Part shown: piece by piece, positions 27,731-38,300 of the stretch
Position numbering within the stretch: position 1 is the first letter of the stretch
How the letters are laid out: every line of letters begins with the position of its first letter
Assembly: GCA_964634885.1 (NCBI GenBank)
Contig: CAZWLN010000021.1
Coordinates: forward strand, 7,480 to 71,479
Source: DAINRZ01 sp964634885
GTDB taxonomy: Bacteria > Bacteroidota > Ignavibacteria > Kapaibacteriales > UBA2268
Reading direction: 5' to 3'
DNA length: 64,000 bases
Notes under the pieces: model-generated
Databases searched by the model: none
The model's input: only the letters and a program-made list of their open reading frames with translations
Told to the model about the DNA's origin: nothing
Position numbers and translations under genes: made by a program

Positions 27731-29470
27731 ATGAAAAAAGTGTTAATACCATTGATTATCATCTTGTTTGCCGGAGTAAACATATACTCCCAGGGAATCG
27801 ACATTAATACGAAATTGAAATTAAGGTCCGGTGAAACTACGATAAATGAAATAGACGCAAAGCACCTCGACTCCATTAAATTCCAGCAGCTGAGCGGCGC
27901 TCCTACCTGTGAGATTGCCCTGCCGGCAATGCAAAACACAATCAGCAGGAAGCTCATCGGCCAGAGCTACTCCATAACTGTTTCTTACAGCGGAGAAATG
28001 AACCAGAATTTTAAGCCGACAATTGCTTTCGCTCCTACTGCAACGGCAAATACATTGTCGCAAAAAAGCGAGTCTTGGGACGACAATTACAACTATACCT
28101 GGACCTATGAGGTTAAAGACGTCAACCAGCAGAGGATTGAACCGACGATTACCGTCAACGGCGCCAGGGACAAGAACGGCAACTTGCAGAATCCGTGTTC
28201 TCTCAGTAACACCCTGATTATTGATACGGAAACACCAAGTATTTCCACTATTACTTTTCCTTCTTACCTGAAAATTTGCGATAATAACGTAGGCGACGAA
28301 TATCCCATTAAACTGAAATTCACAGAGGAAATGAAAACAGGCGTTAAACCTGTAATCAAGTTCTCACCTGCCAATACCATTGGAAACGTATTCGATACGC
28401 AATATGAAGAAGGTTGGGAAGCAGATAATAGAACTTATATCTATAATTTTAAGGTAGTCGATAAAAACGTCAATATTGCCACTATTACTGCCTTTGCCTA
28501 CGCCGCTGTGGACAAAGTCGGCAACGAGATGGACACTGTCGATATTGACAAGGTGCTCAGTGTTGACACACAGAACCCGAAAGTGTCAGCTCTTTCTGCC
28601 ACCATTCCAAACATCAAGCTTGAGCATATCAACTCAACCGTAGTCTTTACGGTCAGTTTCAACGAAGTTATGAAGGCAGCTCCAAAGCTCGAATTCTCAT
28701 CGGATTTGTCTAAAGTCCTGTCCTTGCAAAAAACCTATTCTGTTTATCCATACAACACTTTCAGATATGAATACAAGGTTCTTCCAGGTTTCAACCAGAA
28801 CCTTACAGCAGTGGACATCAAGGTCAGGAAAGGCACAGACTCCTGTGACAACGAACAGGAAGACTATACAAAAGCCGACTACCTTAACATTTTAATGTCT
28901 ATCACTGAGATATTCAGGGAAGGCTTTGCTACATACGTAACGGGTTCTCCGGTCTATTTCCCCTGGACAAGGTCTTCGAACGGTGTTGCAAACGAGATCG
29001 ACAATTCATACTTTACTTCGGATTCCGTTTCACTGATGACGGAAGGCTCCTTTGCCGACACGAAAACAGAAAGCGTTTACCGCGATTTTACCGCGACAAC
29101 GGATGAGATTAATGTCGAATTCTGCCTCAGAACGGATTCCGAATCCGACTCTGCCAGCATTGCACTCGTACACAGGGCAACAGGCGAAGTCAGCTGTGCC
29201 TTCATCATTGCCAGGGACGGTAAGGCTTACCTGCGTTCAGGCAATACTTCAGAAGTAATTACCTGGCCTTCCGACAATCCGTACGTCGGCAACCTCTTCT
29301 CATGCTACCGTATGAACTACAACAAGCTGACAGGCGTCGCTTCACTCTATTACAACAACGTGCTGGCGAAGACTGTTACGGCAACTGTTCCGACAAACCT
29401 GTACAATTCAATTTTCCTTAATACATTCGAAGGTGTCGTTCATTGGGATACCCTGATTTTGTGGTATTGA
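27731..29470 (+). CDS. Large Ig-like / LamG-like secreted protein, module copy 1
   Basis: A 579-residue protein with a signal peptide (residues 1-21), an 'IDAKHLDSIKF' strand motif, then two or three Ig-like segments with 'FTEEMKTG'-type strands related to SbsA/Ig-like surface repeats. The C-terminal 190 residues look like a concanavalin/LamG-type jelly roll. No T9SS domain is visible, unlike the small partner 36 bp upstream; the pair may be exported or assembled together, which is inference. Its last third is almost identical in DNA to the paralogue at 30432-32168. Confidence 0.78.
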   Translation: MKKVLIPLIIILFAGVNIYSQGIDINTKLKLRSGETTINEIDAKHLDSIKFQQLSGAPTCEIALPAMQNTISRKLIGQSYSITVSYSGEMNQNFKPTIAFAPTATANTLSQKSESWDDNYNYTWTYEVKDVNQQRIEPTITVNGARDKNGNLQNPCSLSNTLIIDTETPSISTITFPSYLKICDNNVGDEYPIKLKFTEEMKTGVKPVIKFSPANTIGNVFDTQYEEGWEADNRTYIYNFKVVDKNVNIATITAFAYAAVDKVGNEMDTVDIDKVLSVDTQNPKVSALSATIPNIKLEHINSTVVFTVSFNEVMKAAPKLEFSSDLSKVLSLQKTYSVYPYNTFRYEYKVLPGFNQNLTAVDIKVRKGTDSCDNEQEDYTKADYLNILMSITEIFREGFATYVTGSPVYFPWTRSSNGVANEIDNSYFTSDSVSLMTEGSFADTKTESVYRDFTATTDEINVEFCLRTDSESDSASIALVHRATGEVSCAFIIARDGKAYLRSGNTSEVITWPSDNPYVGNLFSCYRMNYNKLTGVASLYYNNVLAKTVTATVPTNLYNSIFLNTFEGVVHWDTLILWY

Positions 29471-29531
29471 TGTACCGGAAACAGACAGACGCTCAAGCCT
29501 GGGCTTCTTCGGAATATACTGAAATTTGTGA

Positions 29532-29562
29532 GGGCGGGTTTTTCCCGCCCTTTGCTTTTTTT
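29532..29562 (+). terminator. Rho-independent terminator after module copy 1
   Basis: GGGCGGG (29532-29538) pairs with CCCGCCC (29544-29550), T5 loop, then a T-rich tail. The matching place after module copy 2 lacks the second stem arm. Confidence 0.9.
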
Positions 29563-29564
29563 GT

Positions 29565-29596
29565 TCATCAAGTTCGTAAAGAAAGAAAACCCCGTA
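29565..29596 (+). repeat. 9-nt-tract/AAAACCCCGTA repeat, short copy
   Basis: TCATCAAGTTCGTAAAGAAA followed by GAAAACCCCGTA, identical to 38822-38851 and to the reverse complement of the stretch at 49816-49850. This copy has only one or two 9-nt units and lacks the hairpin. Confidence 0.7.
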
Positions 29597-29766
29597 GATA
29601 TAGTCCATCTGATTAGAAAAGCAGGATTGGAAACCCGAAGCGATGGCCACCTGCCGAAGTTTTTGAACCTTTGGCAGGGTTGGTATATATTTTATTATAT
29701 ATAATAAAATAATCTGTTTAATTATTTCGTTACTACAATAAATAAACCAATATAAGAGGTATAAAA

Positions 29767-30396
29767 ATGAAAAAGACTCTCTTATTCCTTATTCTGTTCT
29801 CAAGTGTTGCTTTTGCCCAAAACGAAAAAATTAACATTTACACCAAAAGCAGTACGGCTCCTACTTCATTTTCGATAATCGGTGTCCCGTTTATCTACTT
29901 CGCCAATGAGTATATGTTTGTTCGTACAGGCCTTGAAAACCAGCCTTTCAGCCTCGATGACCTGGATATAATAACATTTTCACCGCCGGCTCTCGACATC
30001 GAGGTCTATTTCATCAGGAAGGGCAAGGAAATGTTAACTTACAGAACCGGCGAATTTGACACATTGCGGTTTGTCACTGAAACAGAATCCGTTGAAAACA
30101 ACGGCGAATCCTCACCCGGAGAAGTCTCCTTTACAAAGGGCTGCCCCAATCCCTTCAGTTCAGAGATACTCATCGAATTTGCACTGGAGAAACCCGGTAA
30201 TGTGGAAGTAACAGTTGCCGACATCAACGGCAGGCAGTTGAGAACACTTCTTTCCGGCAGCCTTACACCCGGGACACAGTCAGTCGCCTGGGACGCACTC
30301 GACGACAGCGGCAACAGGGTAGGAACCGGATCCTATATTTGCTCTGTTAAGCTTAACAATACGATTGTTTCAAAGAAATTATTATTTGTAAAATAA
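29767..30396 (+). CDS. Small T9SS-sorted secreted protein, module copy 2
   Basis: A 209-residue paralogue of the protein at 27065-27694: signal peptide (MKKTLLFLILFSSVAFAQ), a middle beta-rich region with 'LDDLDIITFSP', and a type A T9SS domain beginning 'GCPNPFSSEILIEF' and ending 'VSKKLLFVK'. AGAGGT seven bases upstream of the ATG is its ribosome binding site. It is followed 35 bp later by the large partner, preserving the gene order of copy 1. Function is unknown; the conserved pairing suggests the two products act together. Confidence 0.85.
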   Translation: MKKTLLFLILFSSVAFAQNEKINIYTKSSTAPTSFSIIGVPFIYFANEYMFVRTGLENQPFSLDDLDIITFSPPALDIEVYFIRKGKEMLTYRTGEFDTLRFVTETESVENNGESSPGEVSFTKGCPNPFSSEILIEFALEKPGNVEVTVADINGRQLRTLLSGSLTPGTQSVAWDALDDSGNRVGTGSYICSVKLNNTIVSKKLLFVK

Positions 30397-30431
30397 TTAA
30401 CAATATGTCAAAAAGTAATTTGAGTATAAAT

Positions 30432-32168
30432 ATGAAAAAAGTGTTAATACCATTGTTCCTGATTGTAATTGCCGGGTTAATGCTTAATGCACAAAATAAA
30501 AATTACAGGATTCAGGTGAAACAGGGCAGTAATGTAATTGACAATATTAATGTGAACGATCTCGACACCATTCGGTTCCAGGAACTGAGCGGCGCACCTG
30601 ACTGTGAAATTGAAATCCCGGCCATGCAGAAAACCATTAACAGGAGCGCCATCGGCAACGATTATGAGATTACGGTCAGCTATTCGAAAAATATGAAATC
30701 GGCCAACCTTCCGAAAATTTCATTTTCACCGGCATCGGCCGCTAACACACTTACAGTTCAGAGCAGTAACTGGGACGATGCGGAGTGTACTTCATACACA
30801 TGGATATATAAAATATCAGACGCAAACCAGCAAAGGATAGTGCCGGACATTACCGTGACAGGCGGGGTGGACATATACGGCAATGCCCAGAATATATGCA
30901 CTCTGGACAGCGCCCTGGTAATTGATACGGAATTGCCGAACATTACAAGCCTTACTTTCCCTTCATACCAGACGATTTGCGACGGCGCCGTCGGGGACAA
31001 ATTTATTATCAGGATGAAGTTCAACGAGGAAATGAAAACCGCCATTGCCCCTGAGATTACCTTTTCACCGGATATAACCGGAAGGGTGTTCGATTCGGAA
31101 CACGGTGGATGGGAAAAAGACAATATGACATATATTGATACATTTATTGTTATCGATAATAATGAGAAAATTCCTGCCGTAACTTCTATTATAATAAATG
31201 CCGTTGACAAGGCCGGCAACAAAATGGTTTCATACAGTACCGGTAAAACCCTGAAAGTCGATACTCAGAATCCGAAGGTGTCATCTCTTGCAGCCACGAT
31301 TCCTGATATTAAACAGGAACATGTTAACTCCCAAATTACTATTACAGTAAATTACAATGAGTACCTGGTTGGATCATACACACCGATAATCGAATTTTCA
31401 CCTTCTTTAAACGATGTATTGCAGAAGGAGAACGGCTCCTGGACAGCTCCCTATACATATGTGCAGAAATACAAAGTAAAAAAAGGATTCAACCAGAACA
31501 TTGAGGCAGTTGATGTTAAGGTAAAAAATGCACGTGATTCCTGCGGCAACGAACAGGTAGAATATACAAAAGCGGACTACATCAATGTATTAATGGCCAT
31601 TACCGAGGTCTTCAGGGAAGGCTTTGCTACGTACGTAAAGGGTTCTCCGGTCTATTTCCCCTGGACAAGGGCTTCGAACGGTGTTACCAATGAGATCGAC
31701 GATTCATACTTTAATTCGGATTCCGTTTCACTGAAGACCGAAGGTTCTGTTGCCACTTCGAAAACGGAAAGCGTTTACCGCGATTTCACCGCATCGCCCG
31801 ATGGGATTAATGTCGAATTCTGCCTCAGGCCGGATTCCGAATCCGACTCTGCCAGCATTGCCCTCGTACACAGGGCAACAGGCGATGTCAGTTGTGCTTT
31901 CATCATTGCCAGGGACGGTAAGGCTTACCTGCGTTCAGGCAATACTTCAGAAGTAATTACCTGGCCTTCCGACAATCCGTACGTCGGCAACCTCTTCTCA
32001 TGCTACCGTATGAACTACAACAAGCTGACAGGCGTCGCTTCACTCTATTACAACAATGTGCTGGCGAAAACGGTAACGGCGACTGTTCCGGCCAACCTGT
32101 ACAATTCTATATACCTGAATACATACGAGGGCGTGGTTCACTGGGATACATTAGTGTTGTGGTATTGA
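30432..32168 (+). CDS. Large Ig-like / LamG-like secreted protein, module copy 2
   Basis: A 578-residue paralogue of the protein at 27731-29470. I choose the ATG at 30432 because it aligns with the start of copy 1 and gives a clean signal peptide (MKKVLIPLFLIVIAGLMLNAQ); a frame from 30405 adds nine residues. Ig-like segments are diverged, while the C-terminal jelly-roll region is nearly identical: positions 31899-32056 equal 29201-29358 for 158 bases. No T9SS domain is visible. Its downstream flank matches that of copy 1 up to about 32240, where the foreign gene on the opposite strand takes over. Confidence 0.78.
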   Translation: MKKVLIPLFLIVIAGLMLNAQNKNYRIQVKQGSNVIDNINVNDLDTIRFQELSGAPDCEIEIPAMQKTINRSAIGNDYEITVSYSKNMKSANLPKISFSPASAANTLTVQSSNWDDAECTSYTWIYKISDANQQRIVPDITVTGGVDIYGNAQNICTLDSALVIDTELPNITSLTFPSYQTICDGAVGDKFIIRMKFNEEMKTAIAPEITFSPDITGRVFDSEHGGWEKDNMTYIDTFIVIDNNEKIPAVTSIIINAVDKAGNKMVSYSTGKTLKVDTQNPKVSSLAATIPDIKQEHVNSQITITVNYNEYLVGSYTPIIEFSPSLNDVLQKENGSWTAPYTYVQKYKVKKGFNQNIEAVDVKVKNARDSCGNEQVEYTKADYINVLMAITEVFREGFATYVKGSPVYFPWTRASNGVTNEIDDSYFNSDSVSLKTEGSVATSKTESVYRDFTASPDGINVEFCLRPDSESDSASIALVHRATGDVSCAFIIARDGKAYLRSGNTSEVITWPSDNPYVGNLFSCYRMNYNKLTGVASLYYNNVLAKTVTATVPANLYNSIYLNTYEGVVHWDTLVLWY

Positions 32169-32190
32169 TGTACCGGAAACAGACTGAGGC

Positions 32191-34905
32191 TCATGCTTGG
32201 GCTTCTTTGGAATTTACTGAAATTTGTGAGGGAGGTTTTTTCACTGTTTTTTTAGCTCTTTTTACAGTTGGGTCTTCACCAATATGAATTAAAAATTTCC
32301 TCCATGAACCAAACCGCCAAATGTAAAGCGCAGAACTTATTTCACCATGCTCATTCATGTCATTTTGAGTTATGTAGTCTTTGCCAAGTAATTTTTTCAC
32401 TCTCCGGTATTCGTCAATAGCTTCCTGGTCGGTATTAAGATTTCTGGAATTGCCGTCTCCCATCATCCTGACAAAATTATCCCAACTGCCAAAATGATTC
32501 ACGTATGCTTTACTTTTATATTTGCCATGTTTTGTTATATCATTCACAATGAGCTTTGATTTTTTCAACTCCATTTTGAGCCTTAAATATTCAGTCTTCA
32601 GGTCTTCATCTGTAATTGGCTTCAAATGTTCCGTATCTTCACCAATTTTATCTAAGAAATTTTTCCAGGAACCAAACCTAAGTCTGTATAAAGCTCCACA
32701 TACATCAGCATATTTATTCATATCTTTGATTGATATGTGTTCCTTTTTCAGAAGTGTTTTTACTCTATAATACTCATCGATCATTTTTTTCTCTGAATGC
32801 CTGAATTTTGAAGTATCTTCGCCCATGAATTCCAAGAACTTATCCCAGCTACCAAAGTATTTTGAAAATGTCCTACCTCCAAATCTGCCATGTTTCAACA
32901 TTTGAGGCTGGTTTACTTTTTCTTTCCCAAGTAGTTTTTTAACTCTTTGGTATTCTTCTATCAGAATTTCTCTGTTTTCCTTTTTTATGTAGCTTGTATC
33001 TTCCCCCATGATTTTTAAGAACATGGACCATTTGCCAAATCTGCTTCTTATAGTTGAGTCCGAATATTTTCCAAGTTTTACGTAATCACCTCTAAAAACT
33101 ATTTTTTTATTTAACAACTCTTTGACTCTATCATAATCTTCAAACAATTCTTCATTTGTAATCTCCAGAACAGACTTTTGACCGATTGACCGTAAAAACT
33201 CTTTCCATGAACCAAATCTTATTTTAAAATTTACTTCGCTATATTTACCATATTTTTTATAATCTGTTATAGATAATGGAGATTTATTCAGCTCTTTTTC
33301 AACTCTATGATAATCTTCAATAAGCTGTTGATTATAAATTTTTATAGGATTTTTTATTCTTCCAACATAATTTCTCATTAAAAGTATTATATTAGCCCAA
33401 TTCTGAAATTTTGATAAGTAAATTGTATAATGGAATGTTGAATGGTCTCTAATATCGTAGATTGTAAGCCATGTTTTCTTTTGAATTGTAAGGATTCTAA
33501 GGTATTCATTTACAAGTTCTTCTTCACTTATCAATTCTGTCTTTCTTTCAATAATATCAATTTGTTCTTTAAATTCCTTATAAGAACCGAAGTAATTGTT
33601 ATAATCCTTCAAAGAAAACAAAGTATGTTTTTTAATGTCTTTTTCTGAAACTGTGTCTTGTTTTAATATCTTCTTAATTCTGAAATAGTCAGTAAATAAG
33701 TCAATATCATTTGGAGTTTGACAAACAAATTCCGGATACTTCAATAGCTCAATGAAATTGCTCCAACTTCCAAATCGATATTCAAATAATTCATGTGAAA
33801 CACCACAGTATTTCATAAATTCTTTCTGGCTTGGAATTTTATTAAACTTCTCATTCATATCAAAAAACGCAGTAACAAGTTCTTTGTCATTAATATTTCT
33901 GTACTGTTTCTTATCGCCGATTGAACTTAGAAATTCATTCCAAGTTCCCCAATGATAAAGAAAAATTATCGGTGATATCTTCGACTTCTTATTAACATCA
34001 TTAAAAGTGGGAATTCTTTTGACAATTTCCTGAACTGAAAGATATTCTTTTTTCAAATCCCGCTTCTTGTATTTCAAAGCATTATGAATTTCATTTTCAA
34101 CAACCATAACAAAGTTCGAGATTGTACCAAAAAAAACAGAGTAATATTCAGCAGTATATTTTCCTTTATTTTCAATTTCGAGATTTGTCGGAGTTCTTTT
34201 CAATTTCTTTCTTAATCTGATATAGTCTTCAACCAAATCTGAAACAGAAGCCATCAGGCTCTTATTTGGTTGTGAAAACCTGAGAACCGGACTATCATTT
34301 ATTGAAGCAATGAAATTTCTGAAAGTTCCCCACCTGTGAGAATAAATGCCATAACTAATATCCATATTTCTATTAATATCAATCATTGTAGGTTGTCTTC
34401 CAAGAGCTTCTTTTAATTTCCGATATTTTTCAATTAATTCCCTATTTGAACACTTGCCAACCTTTCTAATCTCTTTAAATTCTAAATACTCAATAAAATC
34501 AAGCACTGAAATAAATTTTGAATTTAACCATTCCTTAATTTCGAGTTTGGTTATAGCATAACAATTCTTATCAGTAAGATATTTTTTAATATCACTTTGA
34601 AGTTCGTGTCTGGTGAAGATGATTGATGAATCTGCTTGATAGAGATGAATAGACTTAACAAACTTATCAATATCTTTTTTTATTATATTAGCATTTTTCT
34701 CTATCCGAATTACATACTTCTTTCCTTGTTTGACTGCAGTATAGTTTATACCAATATCAGTTTTCCGAAAACCCCCTACTAAACCAGAGAATCCGTTTTC
34801 AGTTAAGAAAACAGCAACAAACTTGTTAAAGACAGATTCTTCAAGGTGTTCTATTACTATGATATTAGAGCCAAACATATCATTAAACTTTTTAAATATT
34901 TGCAC
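32191..34905 (-). CDS. Mrr-like N-terminus plus 12 homing-endonuclease-associated repeats
   Basis: A 904-residue, lysine-rich, AT-rich protein. Residues 1-130 resemble a restriction-endonuclease-like (Mrr-type) fold: 'GGFRKTDIGINY', 'KKYVIRIEKN' and 'ADSSIIFTRHELQSDIKKYL'. The usual QxK catalytic pair appears as R67-x-E69, so catalysis may be lost. From about residue 157 come about 12 repeats of 57-64 residues with consensus 'EYxRVKxLLxK', a central 'HGKY' and 'RFGSWxxFLxxIGED', matching homing endonuclease associated repeats (HNH_repeat, PF18780). These are thought to bind DNA; no HNH nuclease motif is seen. The start is a GTG at 34905; ATG at 34878 is an alternative. Composition is unlike both flanks, pointing to transfer. 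Function is unknown. Confidence 0.8.
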   Translation of the reverse strand: MQIFKKFNDMFGSNIIVIEHLEESVFNKFVAVFLTENGFSGLVGGFRKTDIGINYTAVKQGKKYVIRIEKNANIIKKDIDKFVKSIHLYQADSSIIFTRHELQSDIKKYLTDKNCYAITKLEIKEWLNSKFISVLDFIEYLEFKEIRKVGKCSNRELIEKYRKLKEALGRQPTMIDINRNMDISYGIYSHRWGTFRNFIASINDSPVLRFSQPNKSLMASVSDLVEDYIRLRKKLKRTPTNLEIENKGKYTAEYYSVFFGTISNFVMVVENEIHNALKYKKRDLKKEYLSVQEIVKRIPTFNDVNKKSKISPIIFLYHWGTWNEFLSSIGDKKQYRNINDKELVTAFFDMNEKFNKIPSQKEFMKYCGVSHELFEYRFGSWSNFIELLKYPEFVCQTPNDIDLFTDYFRIKKILKQDTVSEKDIKKHTLFSLKDYNNYFGSYKEFKEQIDIIERKTELISEEELVNEYLRILTIQKKTWLTIYDIRDHSTFHYTIYLSKFQNWANIILLMRNYVGRIKNPIKIYNQQLIEDYHRVEKELNKSPLSITDYKKYGKYSEVNFKIRFGSWKEFLRSIGQKSVLEITNEELFEDYDRVKELLNKKIVFRGDYVKLGKYSDSTIRSRFGKWSMFLKIMGEDTSYIKKENREILIEEYQRVKKLLGKEKVNQPQMLKHGRFGGRTFSKYFGSWDKFLEFMGEDTSKFRHSEKKMIDEYYRVKTLLKKEHISIKDMNKYADVCGALYRLRFGSWKNFLDKIGEDTEHLKPITDEDLKTEYLRLKMELKKSKLIVNDITKHGKYKSKAYVNHFGSWDNFVRMMGDGNSRNLNTDQEAIDEYRRVKKLLGKDYITQNDMNEHGEISSALYIWRFGSWRKFLIHIGEDPTVKRAKKTVKKPPSQISVNSKEAQA

Positions 34906-35364
34906 ATTTTACAAATAGTAAAATAAATAATAAATTTGTTCTTACTTACATTGAAAAAAATAGCATTTCGTACATTTTTTGTTTTTATCCTGGATTATGC
35001 ATTAGATAATCCAAAACACAGAATATCCAACCACCCCTGGCCCATCCTTATCTAAGAAAGGGCAAATTGTTAAATTGTAATATATCAATTAATAATGTGG
35101 TATTTACTACTCCAAACGCATCATCCGGGTTTAACTCTTCTCCCCAAATTTTTCATCTGACCCAATATTTAAATTCTTTTAAAATTCTTGAAATATTTAT
35201 TTCTGAAAACGATTCATTGCCATGTTAAATCATTATTATTCAATAAAATAATACATATTAAAAAAAATTAATATAAATCGGGAAAAAACAAAAAAATGCT
35301 ACGTAATAGTTTCGTGTGGGGAAATAAATATTTAGTATTTACATATTTTTTTTTGGAGGAATAT
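34906..35364. other. AT-rich intergenic region with inverted REP-like repeat
   Basis: About 460 bp between divergent genes. It contains the REP-like copy at 34990-35060; the rest is AT-rich and probably carries both promoters, but no clear consensus was found. Confidence 0.5.
34990..35060 (-). repeat. REP-like dispersed repeat, copy 2 (inverted)
   Basis: The reverse complement closely matches 20296-20371, including CAGGGGTGGTTGGATATTCT and the flank that follows. The palindromic head is slightly decayed (CCTTATCTAAGAAAGGG). Confidence 0.75.
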
Positions 35365-38300
35365 ATGAATCAATCGCTCAACCCCTTAAGAAGGATCAGA
35401 TGGGGATTATTGCTGGCTTTTCTATTGTCAGTGGTCTTCTCTGAGGCAGCCCTTGCCGGAGGAACGACTCTTAAAGGGACAATTAAGGAAATCGGAACAG
35501 ACTATATGTATATCGGCGATTACAAAGTCCTGTTGACGGACGCCACCCTGTATTACAACAAGGATTACCAGGCCGTTACTTTGGACTATTTCTCAGTCGG
35601 TATGACAGTACAGGCCCTGGTCGTCAAAGAAGGCGACAAATACACGGCACACAAAATAATCGAATATGTCCGGAAAACTGAGGATTTTTCACTCTCGGGA
35701 AAAATAACAGGTATCGGTGAAAACCACATCCTTGTGAACGGCACGAAGATAATGACAGCCGACACAACAAAGTTTTACGACAAGGATGGTAACGAAGTCG
35801 AAAAATCATACCTTACTGTCGGCATGTATGTTAAAGTTAAAGGCTCGAAAACAGACGACGTGAAGACAGCTTCAACCATTACCGAAACAGAGACGCCCAG
35901 TGAACCTTTCACCCTAACAGGCATCATCTCTGCCATTGGTGATGCGCATATTGTCGTATCCGGAAAAAAAATCGTAATCGACGATAATACGAAAATATAT
36001 GACGCCGAAGGCAACCTCATCGGCTTCAGCAGCCTGAAAACCGGAATGACGGTATTAATTACCGGGAACAAAACCGGGGACAGCTACATTGCTGTTACGA
36101 TAAAAGTTAAAAACGCCGAACAAAAGCAGTTTGAGCTTACAGGTGTACTTACCGACATCAGGACGGACGGCATTACCGTCGGCCACACCATCATCAAGGT
36201 TACAACCGACACAAAGGTCTATGATACGGAAGGAAACCCGATTGCACTCAGCGACCTGAAAACAGGCTGGACTGTAAAAGTCGTCGGCACCAGATCCGGC
36301 GACACATACACTGCGACGACAATCACCGTAATCAGGACTTCCTCCGAAGAAACTTACCATTACCAGGGTAAAGTCGTCAGTGTAAGCGACGTCAGCGTTG
36401 TCGTCGATAAATCTGCGTTCACAATCAACGCCGACACGAAATTCTACAACTCAGACGGTACTGTTGCCGCCCTGAGCGACATTAAGGCAGGGCTTTCCGT
36501 TACTGTTTACTATAAATATGTTGACGGAGCAATGGTAGCAATTAAAATCATCATCGCAAAGAGCGAACAAAACAGGTATTGTGAATATAAAGGTAAAATA
36601 ACCGCTATTACCGACTCGACTATTACCATCGGGGATAAGACATTCAGGCTTTCCTCCTCTGCTAAATTTTATAAGAGCGACGGTACCGAATGTGAACTAT
36701 CCGATCTCCAGGCTGGCATGAACATAGTCATCAAAGCAGAGGCTATCGACGGTGCATGGGTCGTTACCTATGCCAGGATTACCGACCTCCTCGACGGCGA
36801 TAAGATTACGCTGTACGGTGTCATCTCAGATATAACCGATCATTCGGTAATTGTCTGCGGCAAAGAATTTGCCATCGACGGCAACACAGTAATCTATCTC
36901 GCCGACGGGACGACAGGCACTTTTGCCGACCTGGCCGAAGGACAGTACGTAGAGATTAGCGCTGTCGTCGGCAGCGGCAATTTCACTGCAATTTATGTGA
37001 AAATCAAAAACCATGACAAAGGCAGGGAAGAGAATAAATACTTCTCTGTTAAAGGCGCCATTACTGCTTTGACGGAAACCACTGTTACAATCGGCGATAA
37101 AGTCATCAACTTCGGTGAGGGTACGGCAATCATGTTCGACTTTGGCCTGAAAGTGGACGCTTCCTGCCTGAAGGTTGGCCTTATTGTCGAGGTAACAGGC
37201 ACAGTCGGTGAGAATGATGTCCTGACTGCAACAAAGATCATCATTAAGACAGGAGATTGCAAAGCGTTTGTAATTGTCAAGGATTACATCACTGCGCTTA
37301 CTGCAAACACAATCACTGCTCACGGTAAGGTTTTCACAGTAACCGACGCCACGCTGATCTTTGACGTCAACGGCAACAAGATCGACATAAACGGGCTTGT
37401 CACCGGCAACCTGGCCTATATCTGCGGTATGTACAACGACGACAGCGTATTAACTGCGCTCTATGTTAAAGTCTATCTGGCGCACGACAATCAATACGTC
37501 GTTACCAAAGGCAAGATTGCAGAGCTTACGGAAACCTCGGTTACCGTTAACGACAAGGCTTTTACCATCACTGTCGATACAAAGATATACAAAGCAGACG
37601 GTACGGCCGGTACTATCGCCGATCTGGCAACCGGAACAATAGTTGAAATCAAAGGCGTCTATGATGCAGACAAAAACCTGATTGCAAGCATTATCAAAAT
37701 CCTTCCCACCTGCACCAGGACCGGCAAGGTCATCGCACTTAAAGGCCTCGTAAAGGAAGTCGGTACGGACTATATAATTATTAACGACAAGAAAATCGGC
37801 GTTGACGCCCAGACGCTGTTCTACCTGGCAAACGGCGAAGCTACCGACATCTCGTCGATTACTGCCGGCCTGCTCGTGTCGGTTAAGGCCTCTTACACCA
37901 GCGACACGACGCTCCTGGCTCTCAAGGTTTGCATCCTCAACCAGGATGAATGCCACTATCTCGAACTACACGGACAGATTACGGAGCTGGGCGACAACTA
38001 CCTGATAGTAAACAACACTAAGTTTTACGTCAGCGCTCTAACGGTTTACTATGATGAAAACGACAACCCGATTGCCTTCGGCGACCTGACAACAGAAATG
38101 ACAGTATTCGTCAAGGCCGTTTTCGTTAACAACGGATACCTCGCCGTGAAGGTTAAGAAAGTCATTAAGGACGAGATTCCGGGCATCATTTACAGGTCGA
38201 GCGTTACAGACATCGAAGAAGGCCTGCTGTACTCGGACTACGACGACTACGTAACAGACGAAGAGACAACGGTAGAAGATATTAACATGAATCCGCTTAC

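Noticed and set aside
29601..29700. Possible tRNA-like sequence between the duplicated modules
   Set aside because: A TTCGAATCC-like arm could not be matched to an acceptor or anticodon stem.
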